Shown in pieces: positions 19,868-28,768 of a DNA stretch of 64,000 nt. Below the pieces are notes generated by a model that was not told where the DNA came from, did not search any database, and worked only from the letters and a program-made list of their open reading frames with translations. This DNA comes from Paraburkholderia susongensis (GTDB lineage Bacteria; Pseudomonadota; Gammaproteobacteria; Burkholderiales; Burkholderiaceae). Made by a program: the position numbers and the translations under genes. The stretch's first letter is position 1. Each line of letters starts with the position of its first letter. Where the stretch lies: positions 124,001-188,000 of the forward strand of contig NZ_FXAT01000008.1 in assembly GCF_900177725.1 (NCBI RefSeq), given 5' to 3'.

Positions 19868-22261
19868 ATGGCCGAAGCAAGCTCGCATCCCAAACCGCCA
19901 CAAGTTCTGGACCCCGACACGTTGCGCAAGATGGATCGCTACTGGCGCGCGTGCAACTATCTGTCGGTGGGCATGATCTATCTGCGCGACAATCCGCTGC
20001 TGCGCGAACCGCTGAAACCCGAGCACATCAAGAACCGGCTGCTCGGCCATTGGGGATCGGACGCGGGGCAGAGCTTCGTGCTCGTGCATCTGAACCGGCT
20101 GATCCGCGATCTCGATCTCGACGTGATCTATCTCTCCGGTCCCGGTCACGGCGCGCCCGCGAGCCTCGCGCATTGTTATCTGGAGGGCCATTATTCGGAG
20201 ATCTATCCCGACCGCAGCGAGGACGAAGCCGGCATGCGGCGCTTCTTCCGGCAATTCTCGTTCCCGGGCGGCATCGGCTCGCATTGCACGCCTGAGACGC
20301 CGGGCTCGATTCACGAAGGCGGCGAGCTCGGCTACAGCCTCTCGCATGGTTACGGCGCCGCGTTCGACAACCCCGATCTGATCGTTACCGTGATGATCGG
20401 CGACGGCGAAGCGGAAACCGGCCCGCTCGCCACGTCGTGGCATTCGAACAAATTCCTCAACCCGATCCGCGACGGCGCGGTGTTGCCGGTGCTGCATCTG
20501 AACGGCTACAAGATCGCCAATCCGACGCTGCTCGCGCGGATTCCGCGCGAAGAACTCGAAGCGTTGATGATCGGCTACGGGCACAAGCCGTATTTCGTCG
20601 AGGGCGACGACCCCGACACGATGCATCAGCAGATGGCCGCGACACTCGAACAGGCGATCGGCGAAATCCGCGCGATTCAGCAGCATGCGCGCCAGAACAA
20701 CGATCCGACGCGGCCGCGCTGGCCGATGATCGTGCTGCGCTCGCCGAAGGGCTGGACCGGGCCGAAGGAAGTCGACGGCCATAAGGTGGAAGGCTCGTGG
20801 CGCGCGCATCAGGTGCCGGTGCTCGATCCGGCAACCAACCGCAAGAGTCTGAAGATCGTCGAGGACTGGCTGCGCAGCTACGGCCCCGAGACGCTGTTCG
20901 ACGCCAACGGCCGCTTCGTCGACGAACTGCGGGCGCTCGCGCCCGAAGGCGCGCGCCGCATCAGCGCGAATCCGCATGCGAATGGCGGGCTGCTCTGCAA
21001 GATGCTCGACATGCCGCCGTTTCGCGACTATGCGGTCGAGGTGAAAAAGCCCGCCGCATCGTACACGTCGCCGACCGCGGTGCTCGGCACGTTCCTGCGC
21101 GACGTGATGCGCAACAACATGACGAACTTCCGCCTGTTCGGCCCCGACGAAACCGCGAGCAACAAATTGCAGGCGGTCTACGAAGCGTCGGGCAAGACCT
21201 GGCTTGCCGACCTCGAAGCGAGCGACGCGGACGGCGGCGATCTGTCGCCCGATGGCCGCGTGATGGAAATGCTCAGCGAGCACACGCTCGAAGGCTGGTT
21301 CGAAGGCTATGTGCTGACCGGCCGCCACGGGCTCTTCGCGACCTACGAGGCGTTCGTCCACGTGATCGACTCGATGTTCAACCAGCACGCGAAGTGGCTC
21401 GAAAAAGCCAAGCGCGATCTCGGCTGGCGGCAACCGGTGCCGTCGATCAATCTGCTCATCACGTCGCTCGTGTGGCGTCAGGATCACAACGGCTTCACGC
21501 ATCAGGACCCCGGTTTTCTCGACGTGGTGACGAACAAGAGCCCGGACGTGGTACGCATTTATCTGCCGCCCGATGCGAACTGCCTGCTGAGTGTCGCCGA
21601 CCATTGCCTGCGTTCGAGCGATTACGTGAATGTGATCGTCTCCGACAAGCAGCCGCATCTGCAGTATCTCGACATGGACGCGGCCGTCACGCATTGCACG
21701 AAGGGCATCGGCATCTGGGATTGGGCGTCGACCGATCAGGGCGTCGAGCCGGACGTCGTGATCGCCTGCGCGGGCGACATCGCGACGATGGAGGCGCTCG
21801 CCGCCGTGCAGATTCTCAAGGAGCGTTTCGCGAGCCTGAAGATCCGCTTCGTCAACGTGGTCGATCTGTTCCGCCTGATGCCCGAGCATGCGCATCCGCA
21901 CGGGCTGTCCGACCGCGATTTCGATTCGCTGTTCACGACGAGCAAGCCCGTGATCTTCAACTTCCACTCGTATGCGTCGCTCGTGCACAAGCTGACCTAC
22001 AACCGCGAGAATCACGAGAACATGCACGTGCACGGCTATCACGAGAAGGGCAATATCAACACGCCGCTCGAACTCGCGATCATCAACGGGGTGGACCGCT
22101 TTACGCTCGCGATCGACGCGATCGATCGTGTCCCCTCGTTGCGTGGCGTCGGCGATCACACGAAGGAATGGCTGCGCGGGCAGATCATCGAGCATCTCGC
22201 GTATGCGCATGCCGAGGGCATCGACAAGGAAGAAATCCGCAACTGGACGTGGAAAGGCTGA
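19868..22261 (+). CDS. xfp: Xylulose-5-phosphate/fructose-6-phosphate phosphoketolase
   Basis: A 797-aa thiamine-diphosphate enzyme that cleaves xylulose 5-phosphate or fructose 6-phosphate with inorganic phosphate into acetyl phosphate and an aldose phosphate. The N-terminal signature is YLRDNPLLREPL, LGHWGSDAGQSFVLVHLNRL, and the ThDP motif is MIGDGEAETGPLATSWHSNK. Later blocks are GLFATYEAFVHVIDSMFNQH and FHSYASLVHKL, all characteristic. Full length for the family. AckA starts 11 bases after its stop, so acetyl phosphate goes straight to acetate and ATP. This gives a carbon-saving route from pentose phosphates that also bypasses part of glycolysis. Confidence 0.96.
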   Translation: MAEASSHPKPPQVLDPDTLRKMDRYWRACNYLSVGMIYLRDNPLLREPLKPEHIKNRLLGHWGSDAGQSFVLVHLNRLIRDLDLDVIYLSGPGHGAPASLAHCYLEGHYSEIYPDRSEDEAGMRRFFRQFSFPGGIGSHCTPETPGSIHEGGELGYSLSHGYGAAFDNPDLIVTVMIGDGEAETGPLATSWHSNKFLNPIRDGAVLPVLHLNGYKIANPTLLARIPREELEALMIGYGHKPYFVEGDDPDTMHQQMAATLEQAIGEIRAIQQHARQNNDPTRPRWPMIVLRSPKGWTGPKEVDGHKVEGSWRAHQVPVLDPATNRKSLKIVEDWLRSYGPETLFDANGRFVDELRALAPEGARRISANPHANGGLLCKMLDMPPFRDYAVEVKKPAASYTSPTAVLGTFLRDVMRNNMTNFRLFGPDETASNKLQAVYEASGKTWLADLEASDADGGDLSPDGRVMEMLSEHTLEGWFEGYVLTGRHGLFATYEAFVHVIDSMFNQHAKWLEKAKRDLGWRQPVPSINLLITSLVWRQDHNGFTHQDPGFLDVVTNKSPDVVRIYLPPDANCLLSVADHCLRSSDYVNVIVSDKQPHLQYLDMDAAVTHCTKGIGIWDWASTDQGVEPDVVIACAGDIATMEALAAVQILKERFASLKIRFVNVVDLFRLMPEHAHPHGLSDRDFDSLFTTSKPVIFNFHSYASLVHKLTYNRENHENMHVHGYHEKGNINTPLELAIINGVDRFTLAIDAIDRVPSLRGVGDHTKEWLRGQIIEHLAYAHAEGIDKEEIRNWTWKG

Positions 22262-22272
22262 GCGAGGCTGCC

Positions 22273-23430
22273 ATGCACACCGATGCTCAGGAGCAGACGA
22301 TTCTGGTGCTCAACAGCGGTTCGTCGTCGCTGAAGTTCGGGCTGTTCGCTCATGCCGCCGATGCCGACGACGAAGCGCTGCTGCTCGAAGGCGCCGCCGA
22401 TGGCATTGGGCGCAGCGACGGCCGCTTGCGGATCAGCACGCCCGATGGCCGCGTGCTGTTGCAGCAGGAACGCATGCTCGAATCGCAAACCGATGCGCTG
22501 CAAAAACTCTCGCAGGTGCTCGCGCAACAGCACCATGCACGGCCCGTGGCGGTGGGGCATCGGGTCGTGCATGGCGGTCCGCATCTGCGCGCGCACCAGC
22601 GCCTCACCGCCGACGTGCTGCGTCATCTGCGCGACGCGCTGCACTTCGCGCCGCTGCATATTCCGCCGGCGCTCGCGCTGATCGGCGAAGCGACGAAAAT
22701 CTTCGGCGACGCCATCCACTTCGCGTGCTTCGACACCGCGTTTCATGCGACGCTGCCGCCGCGCGCGGCGCAACTCGCATTGCCGCGCCGTTACGCGGAC
22801 GCGGGCGTGATTCGCTACGGTTTTCATGGACTCTCGTACGAATCGCTCGTCGCACAGCTTGGCGCGCAGTTGCCGTCGCGCGCGGTGTTCGCGCATCTCG
22901 GCAATGGATCGAGCGTGTGCGCGCTGCTCGAGGGGAAATCGGTCGATACGTCGATGGGGTTGACGCCGACAGGCGGCGTACCGATGGGCACGCGCTGCGG
23001 CGATCTCGATCCCGGCGTGCTGCTGTATCTGATGCGCACGGAACATCTGGATGCCGACGCCCTGGAGGCGCTGCTCAATCGCCACAGCGGCCTCGCCGGT
23101 TATGCCGATGGCGAGAGCGACATGCAGGCGCTCGAAAAACGCGCGGCGGCCGGCGACGCGCATGCGGCGCTCGCGATCGATGCGTTCGCGAGCGCGGTGC
23201 GCAAGACGATCGGCGGCTATGCGGCGTTGCTCGGCGGTATCGATCTGCTCGTGTTCACGGGCGGCATCGGCGAGCATAGCGCGCAGGTGCGGCGGCTCGT
23301 GTGCGGCGGGCTCGCGTTTCTCGGGCTGGTGGAGAACGATCCGGCGCGGAAGGTGAGGGTGCTGCACACCGAGGAGGAAAAGCAGATTGCGCGGCATTGC
23401 CGGGCGCTGATGCGAGACGGCGCGGGTTGA
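22273..23430 (+). CDS. ackA: Acetate kinase
   Basis: A 385-aa enzyme making ATP and acetate from acetyl phosphate. It begins near ILVLNSGSSSLKFGLF, the ATPase phosphate-binding loop of the acetate kinase/ASKHA fold; other blocks are VGHRVVHGG, ACFDTAFHATLPP, the catalytic RYGFHGLSYES, FAHLGNGSSVCAL, GLTPTGGVPMGTRCGDLDPG and VFTGGIGEHSAQVR. ATG 22273 is 11 bases after the phosphoketolase stop, with GAGGCTG as ribosome site, so the two form an operon. No phosphotransacetylase gene accompanies it, which fits a dedicated phosphoketolase-acetate kinase pathway. Confidence 0.95.
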   Translation: MHTDAQEQTILVLNSGSSSLKFGLFAHAADADDEALLLEGAADGIGRSDGRLRISTPDGRVLLQQERMLESQTDALQKLSQVLAQQHHARPVAVGHRVVHGGPHLRAHQRLTADVLRHLRDALHFAPLHIPPALALIGEATKIFGDAIHFACFDTAFHATLPPRAAQLALPRRYADAGVIRYGFHGLSYESLVAQLGAQLPSRAVFAHLGNGSSVCALLEGKSVDTSMGLTPTGGVPMGTRCGDLDPGVLLYLMRTEHLDADALEALLNRHSGLAGYADGESDMQALEKRAAAGDAHAALAIDAFASAVRKTIGGYAALLGGIDLLVFTGGIGEHSAQVRRLVCGGLAFLGLVENDPARKVRVLHTEEEKQIARHCRALMRDGAG

Positions 23431-23467
23431 TGCTGCTCGATGCCGCTCGATGCCGGGCCGCGCTGGA

Positions 23468-23731
23468 TCATTCCGGCCAGCTCGTTCTGACGACCGTATG
23501 GTCCGTCACGCCGGTTACGCCGAACAGGCGCGTGACGTCTTCGAGCATCGCAAGCTGTTGCCGCGTGTATTGAAGCTCGCCGGAGAGCGTGAGGTGTCCG
23601 CGCGAAACCTTCACCTGCACGGCGTGCCTCGGGACCGCGGCGTCCCATGCGAGGCGGCGCGCTGCTTCGAAGGCGATTTGCGCGTCGCTGAGACGGCTGG
23701 CTTTGCGTGGTGTGGAGCGCGAGGACGACAT
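23468..23731 (-). CDS. BON-domain protein
   Basis: An 87-aa protein made of one BON domain: RLSDAQIAFEAARRLAWDAA, then VPRHAVQVKVSRGHLTLSGE and a second half ending VTGVTDHTVVRTSWPE. BON domains are small alpha/beta modules thought to bind lipids or membranes; OsmY-type proteins carry two. No signal peptide is present with the ATG at 23731, chosen since upstream residues are not BON-like. It converges on ackA. Probably a stress- or envelope-associated cytoplasmic protein, but this is inference. Confidence 0.8.
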   Translation of the reverse strand: MSSSRSTPRKASRLSDAQIAFEAARRLAWDAAVPRHAVQVKVSRGHLTLSGELQYTRQQLAMLEDVTRLFGVTGVTDHTVVRTSWPE

Positions 23732-23901
23732 GGGTTCTCCACGGAAAAATCGCTGATGCAGAAACACTAGCAGATGCGGCGGATTTTGCCCGCTGAGCGC
23801 ACATTGCGCGATCCATGCGCGATCCATGCGCGGGTCGCCGCAGCCGTCGGCGGATCGCGGGTATGCTCACGTTTCGTTCCAGAACAGCACAGGCCTGCAT
23901 C

Positions 23902-24297
23902 ATGTCCGACCTTCCCATCGACAACCCCTTCCTCGAATCGCTCGGTGTGCGTCTCACGCAATGGCGCGACGGCTACGCGGAACTGTTCATGCCGATCGAC
24001 GCGAGCAAGCTCAATCGCCAGGGCGTGCTGCAAGGCGGCGCGATTGCGACGCTGCTCGACGCGGCCGCGGGCTACGCGGGCCTCTACGCGCCGCCGGGAC
24101 AGCCCGCGCGACATGGCTTCACGTTGTCGCTGACCACGAACTATCTCGACAAGGGCCTCGGCGCATCGGTCACGGCGAAGGGTTTTCTGGAGCGCGCGGG
24201 CCGTTCGATTTTCTTCTCGCGCAGCGAAGCGTGGGTGGACGGCAAACTGCTGATCGCGAGCGCGCAGGGCACGTTCAAGTATTCGAAAACGGTCTGA
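23902..24297 (+). CDS. PaaI-type hotdog-fold thioesterase
   Basis: A 131-aa protein with the hotdog fold of the PaaI thioesterase family. The core is LNRQGVLQGGAIATLLDAAA, in which the usual HGG of the family is QGG, then SLTTNYLDKGLGASVTAKG and a C-terminal strand GKLLIASAQGTFKYSK. Such enzymes hydrolyse acyl-CoA thioesters. Replacement of the family histidine by glutamine also occurs in some active members. ATG 23902 follows a weak ribosome site. It stands in a separate unit between the BON gene and yceH. Substrate unknown. Confidence 0.88.
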   Translation: MSDLPIDNPFLESLGVRLTQWRDGYAELFMPIDASKLNRQGVLQGGAIATLLDAAAGYAGLYAPPGQPARHGFTLSLTTNYLDKGLGASVTAKGFLERAGRSIFFSRSEAWVDGKLLIASAQGTFKYSKTV

Positions 24298-24451
24298 TGC
24301 TGAAAGATTGGTTGCGTGACGAGGGCGCACTACGGGGACGTACCGCGCAGGCCCGGGCCGTTTATCATATTGCCCACCTGACATAGCGCGCGGCTGATCG
24401 TAACGGGCGCGCGCAACGATCACGAATTAACCACGAGACCCGGCATCCTCC

Positions 24452-25144
24452 ATGAATTCGATTCCCGACGCTTCCTCCCGCCCCTCGATCCGCGCGTTGA
24501 CCTTGCTCGAAGGGCGTGTGCTCGGCGTGCTCGTCGAAAAGCAGCACACCGTGCCGGACAGTTATCCGCTTTCGCTGAACGCGCTGACGCTCGGCTGCAA
24601 TCAGAAAACCGGCCGCGCGCCGGTCATGAGCGTGACCGAAGCCGAGGTGCTGAGCGCCATCGACGGATTGAAGCGCCTGAGCCTCGTGAACGAAGGCAGC
24701 AGCAGCCGCGTGCCGCGCTTCGAGCACAACATGAGCCGCGTGCTCGGGCTGCCGGGGCAGTCGGTGGCGCTCCTGACCACGCTGTTGCTGCGCGGCCCGC
24801 AAACCGCCGCTGAATTGCGCCTGAACAGCGCGCGTCTGCATGGTTTCGCCGATATCTCGTCGGTCGAGGCGTTTCTCGACGAACTGGCCGCGAACGACCC
24901 GCCGCGCGTCGTGAGGTTGCCGCGCATGGCGGGTGAGCGCGAGCATCGCTGGGCGCATCTGCTGTGCGGCGAGGTCAGCATAAGCGAGTCAGCACCGTCC
25001 ACTGCCGATGACGACAGCGTGCCGCTCTCCGAATTCGAATCGCTAAAAGCCGAACAGAAGCGTCTTGCCGACGAGGTGAGCCGGCTGCAGACCGTGGTGC
25101 GCCGCATGGCGACGGAGTTGGGGATCAGCGCGGACGATCTGTGA
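24452..25144 (+). CDS. YceH/UPF0502 (DUF480) family protein
   Basis: A 230-aa protein with two winged-helix units and a C-terminal coiled coil. LTLLEGRVLGVLVEKQHTVP followed by DSYPLSLNALTLGCNQKT is the DUF480 signature; the second unit is LLTTLLLRGPQTAAELRLNS. The final 45 residues (LSEFESLKAEQKRLADEVSR and on) form a coiled coil. The fold suggests DNA binding, but no target is known. Stands alone. Confidence 0.92.
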   Translation: MNSIPDASSRPSIRALTLLEGRVLGVLVEKQHTVPDSYPLSLNALTLGCNQKTGRAPVMSVTEAEVLSAIDGLKRLSLVNEGSSSRVPRFEHNMSRVLGLPGQSVALLTTLLLRGPQTAAELRLNSARLHGFADISSVEAFLDELAANDPPRVVRLPRMAGEREHRWAHLLCGEVSISESAPSTADDDSVPLSEFESLKAEQKRLADEVSRLQTVVRRMATELGISADDL

Positions 25145-25187
25145 ATACAGCGCGAGGGGGCGGCTGAAACGCGATGACGCGCGCGAT

Positions 25188-25706
25188 TCACGCATCGCGT
25201 CTGTGCGGCCGGTCCGCGAACAGCGTGCGTTGCGTGCGATAGAAAATCCGCGGCGGCACATTCGGCGAGTCTTCGGCGAGCCGGTCGAGTTCCGTGCGGA
25301 TCGCGGTGAGGTAGTGGGCTTCGCGGGCATCGGCGTCACCGGCAAACACGGCTTCGAGCCTGCGACGCACCGCGCCGTAGCGCGCGCCAGCCGCGCGATG
25401 CTTCTCCGCGCGCTCGGCATAGCGCAGGAACGTCTGCAACGCCGCGGAAACCGCGGCCGTCACGCTGACGAGCCCGACGAGAATCCTCATCTCGATCGAC
25501 AGCGGCGGCGTGCTCAGCGACGCGAATACCGCCGTGCCGACAAACGCGGCCAGCACGGTCACGAGCCAGCCGATGCGGCGCTCGCGCGCCGACAGCAGAT
25601 CCGCCATGTCGTAATGGCTCATCTGCGATTCGCGAGCGCGGCGAATCCATTTCAACAGAAGCTCGTTTTCGTCGACGGGGGGCTCGTAGGCAGGCAGGGT
25701 CGTCAT
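25188..25706 (-). CDS. SLATT-domain (two-helix membrane) protein
   Basis: A 172-aa protein. Residues 17-45 form an amphipathic helix (LLKWIRRARESQMSHYDMAD), followed by two membrane segments, IGWLVTVLAAFVGTAVFAS and ILVGLVSVTAAVSAALQTFL, and a long C-terminal helical part. This order fits the SLATT family (SMODS and SLOG-associating two-TM effector), proteins which in defence islands are thought to form pores when a nucleotide-sensing partner is triggered. Here no SMODS, SLOG, reverse transcriptase or other partner is nearby, so it belongs to the solitary group. It starts at ATG 25706 and is divergent from nothing obvious; mreB follows on the same strand upstream. Confidence 0.7.
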   Translation of the reverse strand: MTTLPAYEPPVDENELLLKWIRRARESQMSHYDMADLLSARERRIGWLVTVLAAFVGTAVFASLSTPPLSIEMRILVGLVSVTAAVSAALQTFLRYAERAEKHRAAGARYGAVRRRLEAVFAGDADAREAHYLTAIRTELDRLAEDSPNVPPRIFYRTQRTLFADRPHRRDA

Positions 25707-25818
25707 GTTGCCGAGGCGGACGGTCCGCGGGGTTGCGATTGGGTGTGGATTCGTGTTTGGGTTAGCTCAGTCGTTGCGCCGGCGGCGGTGCGCTTTCAGA
25801 TGCGTACGCACGTGCGCA

Positions 25819-26862
25819 TTACTCATAGGAAAACGAACTGCCGAATTTTTCGATCCGCTCGAGCGCCATGCCCGAGCCGCGCACGACGCAGGTCAACGGC
25901 GCCTCGGCGACGAACACCGGCAGCCCGGTTTCTTCCGCGAGCAGGCGGTCCAGATCACGCAGCAGCGCGCCGCCGCCCGCGAGCACGATGCCGCGCTCGG
26001 CGATATCGGCGCCGAGTTCGGGCGGCGTTTGCTCCAGCGCAATCTTCACCGCCGACACGATCTGGTTCAGCGGGTCAGTCAGCGCTTCGAGAATCTCGTT
26101 GCTCGACACCGTGAAGCTGCGCGGAATGCCCTCGGACATGTTGCGGCCTTTCACTTCCATCTCCATGACTTCGGAGCCCGGGAACGCGGAGCCGATTTCC
26201 TTCTTGATCGCCTCGGCGGTTTGCTCGCCGATCAGCATGCCGTAGTTGCGGCGGATGTAGTTGACGATCGCATCGTCGAACTTGTCACCGCCGACGCGCA
26301 CCGAGCCTTTGTAAACGATGCCGCCGAGCGAGATCACGCCGACTTCGGTCGTGCCGCCGCCGATGTCGACGACCATCGAGCCCGTTGCTTCCGAAACCGG
26401 CAGCCCCGCGCCGGTCGCGGCGGCCATCGGCTCCTCGATCAGATAGACCTGCGAGGCGCCCGCGCTATGCGCCGCCTCCTTGATCGCGCGGCGCTCGACC
26501 TGGGTCGAACCGCAAGGCACGCAGATGATGATGCGCGGCGACGGCGCAAAGAGCCGCGACTCGTGCGCCATCTGGATGAAGCGCTTGATCATCTGCTGGG
26601 TGATGTTGAAATCGGCGATCACGCCGTCTTTCATCGGGCGGATCGCCTCGATGTTGCCCGGCACCTTGCCGAGCATCTGCTTCGCTTCGCGACCGACGGC
26701 GAGGATGATCTTCTTGCCGTTCGGCCCGCCTTCCTGGCGGATCGACACGACCGACGGTTCGTCGAGCACGATGCCCTTGCCGCGCATGTAGATGAGCGTG
26801 TTCGACGTGCCGAGGTCGATGGCGAGGTCGTTGGAAAAGTAGCCGCGCAGAAAACCGAACAT
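25819..26862 (-). CDS. mreB: MreB-type actin homologue (likely paralogue)
   Basis: A 347-aa MreB that forms membrane-bound filaments guiding rod-shape cell-wall synthesis. The nucleotide motifs are LAIDLGTSNTLIYMRGKG (phosphate 1), VVDIGGGTTEVGVISLGG (phosphate 2) and GIVLAGGGALLRDLDRLL (adenosine). The N-terminal MFGFLRGYF is the usual amphipathic membrane anchor. The usual neighbours mreC, mreD, mrdA and mrdB are absent; the gene stands alone beside a degP-like gene. Compared from memory with the canonical Burkholderia MreB it is slightly divergent (GTSNT in place of GTANT; a C-terminal EKFGSSFSYE), which argues that this is a second copy. The ATG at 26862 is clear. Confidence 0.9.
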   Translation of the reverse strand: MFGFLRGYFSNDLAIDLGTSNTLIYMRGKGIVLDEPSVVSIRQEGGPNGKKIILAVGREAKQMLGKVPGNIEAIRPMKDGVIADFNITQQMIKRFIQMAHESRLFAPSPRIIICVPCGSTQVERRAIKEAAHSAGASQVYLIEEPMAAATGAGLPVSEATGSMVVDIGGGTTEVGVISLGGIVYKGSVRVGGDKFDDAIVNYIRRNYGMLIGEQTAEAIKKEIGSAFPGSEVMEMEVKGRNMSEGIPRSFTVSSNEILEALTDPLNQIVSAVKIALEQTPPELGADIAERGIVLAGGGALLRDLDRLLAEETGLPVFVAEAPLTCVVRGSGMALERIEKFGSSFSYE

Positions 26863-27288
26863 GCGTATTCCTGTCAAGGGGATCGGGCGCGCGAGCGCCG
26901 CCGGGATGCTGTCGGGGTCTGCCGCTTGCTGGCGGCGGGCGGCCGGATCGGGCCGCGCGAGTGGAAGAATAGCAGTTTCGGCCAGCGCGGCGGCATCCTG
27001 TGGCCTTCGCGCGGTCCATCTGCGGCCTCTGTACAACATTTGCGACGATTGCCGCGTTCGCCGTGCCTGCCGGGCCTCCGCGAGCCCGTGCGAAAACGGG
27101 GGGCGATTCTCGTGCGGGTGGCGCGCGAAGCGGCGCCTGCCGCGCCGAAAGCGGGTGCAACGCACGAATGCCCCTGTAAATCAGGGTTTGCGCGAGCTTT
27201 CTGATCGCTCACCATCTTTAAGCCTGCTTTAAGTGGAGGCCACTACATTACGCATCCACCACGTAACCCATCGCAACCATCCCCCACT
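26863..27288. other. Divergent intergenic region between mreB and degP-like gene
   Basis: 426 bases carrying the promoters of both divergent genes. The half next to mreB is very GC-rich; the last 80 bases before 27289 are AT-richer, with paired TTTAAGCCTGCTTTAAG words near 27217-27233. No gene was supported. Confidence 0.5.
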
Positions 27289-28704
27289 ATGACCACCAGA
27301 AAATATTGGCGCGGCAGCGCTGCAGTCTGCGTTGTACTCGCGATCGGCGGCGCGTACGTGCTCAGCCATCGCAATGCCGATGCGTCCGTCAGCGATGCGC
27401 ACGGCCCGGTGTCTTTGCTGCACGCGGCGTCGGATATCGTCGGTTCGCGCTCGTCTGCGCCGGATTTCTCCGGCATCGTGTCGCGCTATAGCCCGGCGGT
27501 TGTGCATATCGGCGTGAAAGAAGCCGCGTCCATCGACGAAAACGGCGAACGCAAGAGCGGCGGCGAAGCGCTCGGCTCGGGCTTCATCATCAGCCCGGAT
27601 GGGTACATTCTGACGAACAATCACGTCGTCGACGGCGCGAGCAGCGTGAGCGTGAAGCTCACCGATGGCCGCGAATTCCACGCCCGCGTGATCGGCAAGG
27701 ACAAGACCACCGACGTCGCGGTCGTGAAGATCGACGCGACGAATCTGCCGACCGTGAAGATCGGTAATCCCGACAACAGCAAGGTCGGCGAATGGGTGGT
27801 GGCGATCGGTTCGCCATACGGCTTCGACAGCACGGTGACCTCGGGCATCATCAGCGCGAAATCGCGCTCGTTCTCCGACGACAGCCCGATCCCGTTCATC
27901 CAGACCGACGTGCCGGTTAATCCGGGTAACTCGGGTGGTCCGCTGTTCAATCTGAACGGCGAAGTCATCGGCATCAACTCGATGATCTATTCGCGCACCG
28001 GCGGCTTCCAGGGCCTGTCGTTCGCGATTCCGATCGACGCGGCCATGCACGTCAAGGATCAGCTCGTCGCCACCGGTCACGTGACCCGTGGCCGCATCGG
28101 CGTGGGCGTGCAGCCGGTCAGCGCGGAGCAGGCGAAGAAGCTCGGCCTCGACTCGGCGGGCGGCGCGCTGGTCGGCTCGGTCGATCCGAGCGGCCCCGCG
28201 CAGGCGGCCGGTCTGCGTCAGGGCGACGTGATCGTCGGCGTGAACGGCAAGCGGATCAACAACACGACCGAGCTGATCGGCCAGGTGGCGCAACTGTCGC
28301 CGGGCGCCGAGGCAACGCTCAACGTGTGGCGCAATGGCGGTGAACGCAAGCTGTCGATCACGGTGGGCACGCAGTCGTCCGAGATGGCGTCCGCTGCGCC
28401 GCGCGAGCAACTGCAACAGCAGCCGCAGCAGCAGAGCCGTCCGCGTCTCGGCGTGGCCGTACGTCCGCTGACCGAAGACGAGCAGCAGGAAGCGTCGCTG
28501 CCGGGTGGCGTGGTCGTGCAGCAAGTCACCGGTCCGGCCGCCGAAGCGGGTATCCAGGCGGGCGACATCATCGTTGCGGTCGACGGCAAGGTGATTCACG
28601 GTGTCGCGCAACTGAAGCGCATCATTACCCAGGCCGACGACAGCGTCTCCATCACCGTCGTGCGCGACGGTGAACAAGCGTCGGTCGACGTGACGCTCGG
28701 CTGA
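27289..28704 (+). CDS. Do/DegP-family periplasmic serine protease
   Basis: A 471-aa HtrA-type protease. An N-terminal signal or anchor (YWRGSAAVCVVLAIGGAYVL) leads to a trypsin-like domain with H112 in LTNNHVVDGA, D142 in TTDVAVVKI and S215 in NPGNSGGPLFN. Two PDZ domains follow, RGRIGVGVQPVSAEQAKKLG and, after a glutamine-rich linker (QLQQQPQQQS), RPRLGVAVRPLTEDEQ. It degrades or refolds damaged envelope proteins. ATG 27289 gives a sensible signal peptide. Two strong hairpins follow the stop. Whether it is DegP or DegQ/MucD-like cannot be decided. Confidence 0.93.
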   Translation: MTTRKYWRGSAAVCVVLAIGGAYVLSHRNADASVSDAHGPVSLLHAASDIVGSRSSAPDFSGIVSRYSPAVVHIGVKEAASIDENGERKSGGEALGSGFIISPDGYILTNNHVVDGASSVSVKLTDGREFHARVIGKDKTTDVAVVKIDATNLPTVKIGNPDNSKVGEWVVAIGSPYGFDSTVTSGIISAKSRSFSDDSPIPFIQTDVPVNPGNSGGPLFNLNGEVIGINSMIYSRTGGFQGLSFAIPIDAAMHVKDQLVATGHVTRGRIGVGVQPVSAEQAKKLGLDSAGGALVGSVDPSGPAQAAGLRQGDVIVGVNGKRINNTTELIGQVAQLSPGAEATLNVWRNGGERKLSITVGTQSSEMASAAPREQLQQQPQQQSRPRLGVAVRPLTEDEQQEASLPGGVVVQQVTGPAAEAGIQAGDIIVAVDGKVIHGVAQLKRIITQADDSVSITVVRDGEQASVDVTLG

Positions 28705-28714
28705 TGAGTTTGAC

Positions 28715-28735
28715 CCGCCGGCGCAATGCCGGCGG
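28715..28735. terminator. Hairpin after degP-like gene
   Basis: CCGCCGGC (28715-28722) pairs perfectly with GCCGGCGG (28728-28735) around a 5-base loop, 10 bases after the protease stop. There is no T run, so it may be a Rho-assisted terminator or an mRNA end-stabiliser. Confidence 0.55.
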
Positions 28736-28737
28736 CT

Positions 28738-28768
28738 GGCACGACGCGAAGTAAAGGTGCGTCGTGCC
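28738..28768. terminator. Second hairpin between convergent genes
   Basis: GGCACGACGC (28738-28747) pairs perfectly with GCGTCGTGCC (28759-28768) with an 11-base loop. It ends exactly one base before the stop codon of the leftward efflux outer-membrane gene, so it can act on transcripts from either side. No T run. Confidence 0.55.

Noticed and set aside
19631..22210. An 859-codon minus-strand frame opposite phosphoketolase
   Set aside because: GC-rich codon bias gives long antisense frames; the plus strand encodes a clear phosphoketolase with all motifs, and the antisense product is rich in Arg and His without domain.
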